Source: Delphinapterus leucas (lineage: Eukaryota; Chordata; Mammalia; Artiodactyla; Monodontidae). From it: a stretch of DNA of 64,000 nucleotides. The stretch is from the NCBI RefSeq assembly GCF_002288925.2, contig NW_022098031.1, positions 12,986,484 through 13,050,483 on the forward strand, read 5' to 3'. Below, piece after piece: positions 58,601-64,000 of the stretch (positions are counted from its first letter, which is position 1; every line of letters begins with the position of its first letter). Below the pieces are notes generated by a model, which was not told where the DNA came from, made no database searches, and was given only the letters and a program-made list of their open reading frames with translations. Position numbers and translations under genes: made by a program.

Positions 58601-61600
58601 AATTTTCCCCATGGAAAAATAATTTCTTTTGACAGTTTGGTGTAGATCCTTTCAGATTTTTTTTTCCTGTACTTTCACAAATACATAGACAAATTTTATT
58701 AAATTGGATAAAACTATAGTATTTTTAAACTTGAGAATGATTTAATTTTTTGTCTTTCAGTCCTGCCTTAATTTTGGTGTGTGCCCTTGGATCTTTGGGT
58801 TTGATTTTAGCCTTGACTTTAAACAGACATAAGCATCCCCTTAACCTGTACCTGCTTTTTGGATTTGTGAGTACTTTGACAATATCTGTTCCTTTAACAT
58901 TTATTCCTGAGTTTTAAATTTATTTATTTAATTGAATGCATATACATGTGTTACAGTAACAGAACAAAATTAATGAGTTTTTTTTTAAAAATTCAAGGCT
59001 TTACCTTTATGATAATCTTCTATCAGATAAAATCTAACTAGAGTAAGCATATAAAACAAAGATATGTAATTAAGGGGAAAGAGAAGCTAGAGGATGAAGC
59101 TCAATATCCCTAACTCTTATTTAGGATATGAGTTTAGCTACTTCTGACATGGCTTAAACAATGACAGAATAACAATGGCTTAAACAAGATGGTTTACTTC
59201 TCTTTCATATAAAAATCTGAGTGACTGTTTAGGGAAGTTCTCAGGGGCCCATTCATCTGCTGTGGTTCAGACATTTCTAAAGTGTTGCATGGTATAAGAT
59301 AGCTCACCACCATATCTACGTTCTATCCATTTATTTCAAAAAATGAAAAGAGAAAGGAGAGAGCAAGCCTTTTTGCTTTTTGAAGTTGTATGCCTCTCTG
59401 CTCACATTCTGTTGACTAGAATATAGTCTTGTGACCAGATCTAGCTGCAAGGGAGGCTAAAAAATGTAATGATTAATCTGAACAGTTGTGTGTTGAGGCA
59501 AAAATTCTGTTACTAAGGAAGAAAGAAAAAAAGAATATTCAGAGACAGTTTAAGACTCTGCCACACCAAAGTACTACTTAAATATTTTATTCTTCCTGTG
59601 TTTATTTGTGTGAGGTAGTGAGGTTTTTATAAATGTGCATGTGATTTGCAGTTTCATTTTTATTTACATTATAGTGAGTGAGAAAAATAGAATTTTCCAT
59701 ATTACTTTTAGAATCTTCCTGTTACAGATATGAAAAATCTAGTTGAGTTCAAGGAGTAATGGGATCACAGTTAGAATCTAAATATTCTCACAGGAGTTCC
59801 CTGGCGATCCAGTCGTTAGGATGTGGCGCTTTCACTGCTGTGGCCTGGGTTCAGTCCCTGGTCAGGGAACTAAGATCCTGCAAGTTGTGCTGCACAGCCA
59901 AAAAAAAAAGGAATTCTGAATATTCTCACTTAATACATTGAGGTCTCATTTTCATTATGGTGGGCTTATTATCTGTCCCATATACTTCACAAGGCTGCTC
60001 TGAAGCTAAAATGAGATCATGCATATGGAATCACATTGAACTCCTGGAAATTAGAACATGTACATAACATAGTATAAATTTTACATGCATCTATGTAATT
60101 TCAATTTCTTTTTCTTAGACACTGTTGGAAGCTCTGACTGTGGCCTTCGTTGGTAAGCCATAATTATGCTTCCATATGTTACAGTAACTTTTTTATGTTG
60201 GTAAATGTTTTGGATAAAAACGTGTTTGGGGCTAAAGCTTACCATCATGGAATGTCATATTAAAAAATATGGCATAGGATGAAGAATTCCTAAAATATAA
60301 GCAAAAATTAAATGTTTATGTAGTTAACTGAGTTTAGAGGAAGTGGAAAAGAATTAGGAAGACAATAGGAATAAGAACAGTAATCATTTTGTTTATCCAT
60401 TTGTGAAAATAAGACAACCATAGCTAATCTTTTCCCTTATTTAAAGGGAGCTTAGAAGAATTGATAACATGTTTGGAGCCATGTACTTTCATCACATAAG
60501 CTCAGTATCTCAAATTGTCTGCATTGAACTGTACTTTATTATTATATCCTCATATTTCATCAAATGGCACTACAAGAAACAGTGTTCATTTCTGTTTTGT
60601 ATTTTGTGTTAAATATATATTTAAAAGGAAGTATCTGTTATAGTTACTTGATGTACTCTATGTAATGCCTCAAGTAAAAAGTTTTGTGATTTATTAACAA
60701 TAAAAATTCTGATTAACTCAGAATGATTAATCTGGCATACTAAAAAGATCAGAATTGACTGTTACTCTCAATAACAGTAAATTGTTGATCCTTATTGTTA
60801 ATATATTTATCTCTTCCTATTTTGTCATTACTATTCTTAACTTTTTTATGCCAGTTTTATTGAATCTATTTTTTGGTAATTCATCTCTTCCTTTTATAAA
60901 AGAATCAGAATATAAATAAATAATAATAACAACTAAAAAAATAGGGTTGAAATTTCTCAGCATAGAAAGGAAGTATTATTAATATTTACTTATTATTAGT
61001 GTTATTATCTATTAATGTTACTATTAATGTTATTATCAAGTCCATCTCTGTCTTTTGTAAGGGATGTAGGAGAGAGATTTATTTCAGGGTTATTGGAATC
61101 CACCTAATCTTACACTGAAATTTCTAATGAGAAGCAAAAGTGATTTCATGGTTTACCTTTTCTTTGTTCATCCTCCTAACCCTGTAATGGCATAAGTAGA
61201 GAAAGTCCAATTAGTTAGCATTTAGGAATAGAAAGAACTGAATAATTAATCCCCTCAAATTAAAAATTACTTAAATGGTTTTGGGTTCAAAGTACGTAAT
61301 TTCCTTTAAAGAGGTTATAATTTAGTATTCTGTTAAAATGTTAAGCAGTTGTATTACAGTAGCCATAGTCAATCCAGATGGTCATTCTAAAACTTCAGAA
61401 GGGAATTCGTTATATATTCAGTAAACCCCCAATAATGTACTCCAAGATAATGCAGATTTGGATATAAAGCAATTAGTGGTTGGTTTCTGTTCCCTATGGT
61501 GTTGGTAAACGGCAGACAGCCCCAATATTTTTCTTGCCTAGGAATTCCCAGCCAGCCACAGGACCCAGAACCATCCCTACTGATATATATATATTTTTTT

Positions 61601-62567
61601 TAACTTTTTATTTTATATTGGAGTATAGTTGATTAACAATGTTGTGTTAGTTTCAGGTGTACAACAAAGTGATTCAATTATACATATACATGTATCTATT
61701 CTTTTTCAAATTCTTTTCCCCATTAGGTTGTTATAGAATATCCTATTGATATTTAAGCCAGAGTTGACAGTCACCACTGTCAACTATGGTGATAAACTGC
61801 AGTGGGGACAGAAATGGGTGAGAATCATTTCACCATATCCCCCAAACTCCTAAACCAACTAGCTGTGTAATATCTCTCTAGTCATTTCTTTAACTTCATA
61901 ATAACATGACCCCTTATGTTGTATATTTTGGAGCCTGTTTATTGCACTATGGGTGTGGTTTTACTGTACCAGTATTGAAGACTGAATAAGGAATCTTTCC
62001 ATAATTGTTTTTATTAGCAATTAGTACAGGACAAAATAAGGCATTTCTGTTATATGACAGAAAAAAAACTTTTTTTTTTACATCCTCCCATACACTAATA
62101 TTTCTTTTTTTAAAAAAATTGAAGTATAGTTGATTTATAATATTTTATTAGTTTCAAGTGTACAAAGAAACCAATACTTTTTTTTTTAACATCTTTATTG
62201 GGGTATAATTGCTTTACAATGGTGTGTTAGTTTCTGCTTTATAACAGAGTGAATCAGCTATACATATACATATATCCCCATATCTCCTCCCTCTTGCGTC
62301 TCCCTCCCACCTTCCCTATTCCACCCCTCTGGGTGGTCACAAAGCACGAGCTGATCTCCCTGTGCTATGTGGCTGCTTCCCACTAGAAAAAAACTTTTAT
62401 ATTGAGTATGTTTGTATGTATTTTAAATCAGTGTTTTGTAATTTTACAGTTACTTTCTATGATGTGTATATTGTTCTGCAAGCTTTTATACTGACTACTG
62501 CAGTATTTCTTGGCTTGACTGTATGTACTCTACAATCTAAGAGAGATTTCAGCAAATTTGGAGCAGG
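49298..62567 (+). CDS. TMBIM4: TMBIM4 (Golgi anti-apoptotic protein / Lifeguard-4), first five coding exons
   Basis: Transmembrane BAX-inhibitor-motif protein 4, a multi-pass Golgi/ER membrane protein linked to calcium handling and resistance to apoptosis. The CDS joins 49298-49394, 57276-57384, 58761-58866, 60119-60152 and 62450-62567 (97, 109, 106, 34 and 118 bp) in one open frame: 154 codons plus two bases of about 238 in the human protein. After a short polar N-terminus come four hydrophobic segments, near residues 40-60, 70-89, 98-118 and 122-142. No sequence matching the last third of the protein was found up to 64000, so the rest lies to the right. All junctions obey GT/AG. It is transcribed away from IRAK3. 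Confidence 0.97.
50240..50700 (-). mobile_element. old L1 3' UTR, reverse
   Basis: CTTAACCATTTTTAAGTGTA, CAGTTCAGTG, GAAACTCTGTACCCATCAAA, TAAGTGGAATCATCAGTATT and AAGGCTGAATAATTTTCCAT are the reversed 3' end of a mid-age mammalian L1. In TMBIM4 intron 1. Confidence 0.85.
50740..50915 (+). mobile_element. ancient DNA-transposon-like fragment (hAT-Charlie type suspected)
   Basis: AGATCAGGGGTTGGCAAACA, CTACAAAGGGCCAAATGGTA, GCCATCGTGGTGCAAGAGCA and GCAGCCATAGAGGACACAC match a very common mammalian dispersed repeat. The family assignment is uncertain. Confidence 0.6.
51335..51880 (+). repeat. ancient dispersed repeat, copy 1 (family not assigned)
   Basis: Opens GTTGTCTATTGCTTTATTAA, AAAACAACACATAGTTATTA, ACAGTTTCTGAGAGTCAGGA and runs to AAGTCCAGTCCACATTCAAG. 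It is the same family as 52850-53245. This is a familiar mammalian repeat, but I cannot name it safely. Confidence 0.6.
52313..52444 (-). mobile_element. CHR/Bov-tA-like SINE, abbreviated type
   Basis: TTTGGCCGCACCACGTGGCG, CCTGACCAGGGCTGGAAC and an end CTCCAGGTAAGTCCC. Flanking TGTGAGGTTC at 52303-52312 and 52445-52454. In TMBIM4 intron 1. Confidence 0.92.
52850..53245 (+). repeat. ancient dispersed repeat, copy 2 (family not assigned)
   Basis: GTATTAGTCTTTATTGCTG, TAACAAATTACCACAAAATT, GTTTCTAAGAGCCAGGTAGC. It aligns by eye with the first half of 51335-51880, about 1.1 kb apart, same orientation. Confidence 0.6.
53336..53455 (-). mobile_element. CHR/Bov-tA-like SINE, abbreviated type
   Basis: TTTGGCCATGCCACGTGGC to CACCAGGGAAGTCCC. 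Perfect 17 bp duplication TGTGGCATTAAAATTTT at 53319-53335 and 53456-53472. Confidence 0.94.
53700..54325 (-). mobile_element. L2 LINE fragment, reverse
   Basis: GGCAGAGGAAACAGCAAGGG, CAAAGGCCCAGAAACAGGAA, CATGTAGGGCCTGTAGGCCC, GGGAGTCACGTGATATGGAT and CTGTTAAGTTTGAG occur in reversed L2 order. In TMBIM4 intron 1. Confidence 0.75.
54609..54970 (-). mobile_element. CHR SINE, long type with duplicated internal module
   Basis: TTGGCTGCGTTGGGTCTTCG, three GTAGTTGTGGC modules of which two form a near-identical 36 bp tandem pair (about 54774-54845), end CACCAGCGAAGCC. Flanking GCATAGGTTTC at 54598-54608 and 54971-54981. Confidence 0.94.
56070..56165 (-). mobile_element. L2 3' fragment, reverse
   Basis: GAGTATTTATTCTGTGCCAA and CTTGGCTGGGTGCTAGGAGT match the reversed L2 tail. 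Confidence 0.6.
56311..56506 (-). mobile_element. CHR SINE, intermediate type
   Basis: Tail of TTTATTTATTTATTTG, TTGGCTGTATCGGGTCTTAG, CCAGGGATCGAACACAGG, end CACTAGGGAAGTCCC. Flanking GAGAAAGG(C/G)TGAAT at 56297-56310 and 56507-56520 (one mismatch). Confidence 0.93.
57276..57384 (+). CDS. TMBIM4: TMBIM4 exon 2: first transmembrane segment
   Basis: 109 bp, residues 33-68. It contains [20 protein letters not shown] then [15 protein letters not shown]. The acceptor is TCTTTCAG and the donor GTAAGG. The first codon after the junction is Gly (GG from the split codon), where human has Ala by memory. The hydrophobic stretch at about residues 40-60 is TM1. Confidence 0.97.
58206..58550 (-). mobile_element. 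CHR SINE, long type
   Basis: TTGGCTGCATTGGGTCTTTG, three internal modules, end CACCAGGGAAGTCCC. Perfect 16 bp duplication TGTGGGGAAGATTCTT at 58190-58205 and 58551-58566. In TMBIM4 intron 2. Confidence 0.95.
58761..58866 (+). CDS. TMBIM4: TMBIM4 exon 3: second transmembrane segment and start of third
   Basis: 106 bp, completing Ser69 and continuing [20 protein letters not shown] (TM2), then the basic loop NRHKHPLN and LYLLFGF at the start of TM3. The acceptor is TGTCTTTCAG and the donor GTGAGT. It joins exons 2 and 4 in frame. Confidence 0.97.
59792..59918 (+). mobile_element. CHR/Bov-tA-like SINE, abbreviated type
   Basis: GGAGTTCCCTGGCGATCCAG, GGTTCAGTCCCTGGTCAGGG, A-tail. Duplication AATATTCTCAC at 59781-59791 and 59919-59929. 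In TMBIM4 intron 3. Confidence 0.93.
60119..60152 (+). CDS. TMBIM4: TMBIM4 exon 4: 34 bp small exon within TM3
   Basis: Encodes [11 protein letters not shown] plus one base between a TTTCTTAG acceptor and a GTAAGC donor. Far too short to be found as an open frame. It was recognised from the conserved TLLEALTVA segment and the exact phase fit between exons 3 and 5. Confidence 0.95.
61588..61752 (-). mobile_element. older L1 3' end, reverse
   Basis: T-rich start, ATTGGAGTATAGTTGATTAA, GTTTCAGGTGTACAACAAAG and ATTAGGTTGTTATAGAATA are the classic reversed artiodactyl L1 3' UTR. Confidence 0.85.
62103..62165 (-). mobile_element. short old L1 3' end, reverse
   Basis: TTGAAGTATAGTTGATTTAT followed by TTTCAAGTGTAC matches the same L1 3' terminal block as 61588-61752. 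Only about 60 bp remain. Confidence 0.75.
62183..62390 (-). mobile_element. L1 3' end, reverse orientation
   Basis: Reverse complement of the same L1 3' UTR: AACATCTTTATTGGGGTATA, TCTCCCTCCCACCTTCCC, ending at the block corresponding to GTGGGAAGCAGCC. In TMBIM4 intron 4, close to exon 5. Confidence 0.92.
62450..62567 (+). CDS. TMBIM4: TMBIM4 exon 5: fourth transmembrane segment
   Basis: 118 bp, residues 116-154 plus two bases. It contains [20 protein letters not shown] and [18 protein letters not shown]. The acceptor is TTTTACAG and the donor GTAAGT. The next exon would begin after 64000. Confidence 0.97.
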
Positions 62568-64000
62568 GTAAGTTATATATATCATGGTTATGATAGATAA
62601 GGCCCTACTCTCCCAGAGCATGCTAGGAGATGGAAAGTGGCTTTGAGTCTTTTGCTTCCCCCGTATTGAAAGGGAAGTGAATGCGAAAAAATTTAAGCCT
62701 TCTAGAGAGGCTAGGCTTGCATGCTTTATAAATGGTATGAAATTTACCTAAATTATTTAGATCTTTGTCTTAGCATAACTGTTACCAAATGTTACCTCTA
62801 CATCTTTGTGGCAAAAGCAAGGTAATTGTGATCCAGGAGTCTGCATGAACTTTAAAATCTTTTTGATCCATCTAAATTAACCTGTATCATTCTTCAAACT
62901 AATTAATATAGGGAATGATCCTTTTTATACTAGGATAATGGTACTGTATTGCCCTCACCTTGGTAAGAATGCATAGACTCTTTCCTAAGTTCACAATGGC
63001 CTTCTGTTGGCACATAATCACTCAAACATTTTCTGTTCTTTTTCCGGTTACAACACTAAAAATTTACAAGTGGTCTGGTTTTACAAAACTTTCTTTCCTC
63101 CCCCTTTTTTTCTGGTAATCCAGATTACCAGAAGTCTCTTGGGGGTAAAATATAGTTGGTCAGCCAACACTGACAATTGTGCAGGATGCTTATAGTTGTA
63201 TTAGAATGGAGTTTGATTTAGGGAGAGGCAACATGTTTTTTTTTCTTTCCTGTCTTATATGTATGTTGGGGGGGGTGTTTTTTATATATTTGTATGTTAT
63301 ATATGATTTATGATGTATATGTGGTTTCTCTCTGCTTCTTCCCATCCCAATCTCCATATGTACCCCTTCCTCCCATCCACTCTACTATAGACTCTAGAAC
63401 TCCTTATATATCTTCCTTATATTTTAGCCTCTTCAGAATAAATTCTTTCTTCTTCCTTATCTCAGCTGAAACTCGATTCCTCCCTGAGAACACTGTTCTC
63501 TAGCTGCTCATTCCCCCACACCCTATGTTGTTTGGGATGGGGGGTTAGTATTGAAAACTGCTTCAGTCCCCTAATGCTCCTTTCATTGTTCCTCAGCATG
63601 CTGGACATTCATTGCTTTAAGGTTTATGCTGTCTGGCTATATGCTTCATACTCTTGCTCATTACTGTTACTCATTCCCTTTTTGGTCAAGCCTCCCTCAT
63701 GCTTTAAAGACGTTAGCATCAAACTGCATTTTAGGCCCATCCATCACCTTAGCTTCTTGATATCTCTGGACCTCTATCTACTTTGGCAGCTTTCATCTTC
63801 CTGCCGTGTCCACATCATAGACGTCACATCATAGTGATTGTCATCACTAGGGGTTGTTTCATTGCTGAAATCTTAAATATCAGTGTCTCATTTTCTTTCT
63901 TCACCTTCTGTCCTCTATTTCTTTCATTTCTTTACTCCCACAACACCTGTCTCCTGTGCTGTTATAAACCACTCTTCATCTCAGACCTAAGAGTCACATG
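62568..64000 (+). other. TMBIM4 intron 5 (partial)
   Basis: AT-rich, then pyrimidine-rich from about 63330. No TMBIM4 exon 6 is recognisable and no repeat can be named with confidence; 63500-63990 could be old L2. Confidence 0.7.

Larger units (their letters stand above)
57385..62449 (+). other. TMBIM4 introns 2, 3 and 4
   Basis: Intron 2 (57385-58760) carries one long SINE. Intron 3 (58867-60118) carries one abbreviated SINE. Intron 4 (60153-62449) is AT-rich and repeat-poor until three reversed L1 3' ends at 61588-62390. Confidence 0.82.

Noticed and set aside
20..59918. tRNA-Glu-like sequences repeated through the window
   Set aside because: They are the tRNA-derived heads of CHR SINEs with A-tails and target duplications; no complete cloverleaf with intact anticodon and acceptor pairing was found outside SINEs.

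Overview
The window is nuclear DNA from a placental mammal, almost certainly a toothed whale. The evidence is about 23 tRNA-Glu-derived SINEs of the CHR type, the family characteristic of cetaceans and hippos. Several have the sharp young consensus and intact target-site duplications. There are also artiodactyl/cetacean-type L1 3' ends. Genes are split into short exons with consensus splice sites. There is no sign of bacterial, viral or organellar genes.

Two protein-coding genes lie head to head. On the minus strand, IRAK3 (IRAK-M) is present from its start codon at 33680 through its first eight coding exons: 33518-33680, 17355-17537, 12254-12318, 11364-11418, 9969-10120, 5982-6046, 2225-2339 and 1428-1546. 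The reading frame stays open across all seven junctions (305 codons plus 2 bases). The 3' half of the gene lies beyond the left edge. On the plus strand, TMBIM4 (Golgi anti-apoptotic protein, Lifeguard-4) starts at 49298. Its first five coding exons are 49298-49394, 57276-57384, 58761-58866, 60119-60152 and 62450-62567 (154 codons plus 2 bases), and it runs off the right edge. Each gene begins in a CpG-rich promoter island (about 33300-33960 and 49150-49640). The start codons are about 15.6 kb apart. From memory, this TMBIM4/IRAK3 neighbourhood matches human 12q14.3.

IRAK3 encodes a pseudokinase that dampens Toll/IL-1 receptor signalling. TMBIM4 encodes a multi-pass Golgi/ER membrane protein of the Bax-inhibitor-1 family. 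Nothing here suggests that they share a pathway; the arrangement looks like simple divergent synteny.

Nearly everything else is interspersed repeats. These include a 2.6 kb 5'-truncated L1 with a long open ORF2 remnant in IRAK3 intron 1 (22980-25587), several older L1 pieces on both strands, L2 and MIR remnants, MER5A-like fragments, an MLT1-type LTR and three other LTR-like blocks. A nested locus at 44470-47390 has an old L1 split by a hAT-like DNA element that itself carries two SINEs. I saw no convincing tRNA, rRNA, snRNA or miRNA gene, no CRISPR, and no undescribed biological system. The more notable observations are an alanine run in the IRAK3 N-terminus, an L1 with a possible short 3' transduction, an LTR-like element with a 34-36 bp tandem repeat, and module copy-number variation inside the long CHR SINEs. 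Repeat family names are from memory without a database search.
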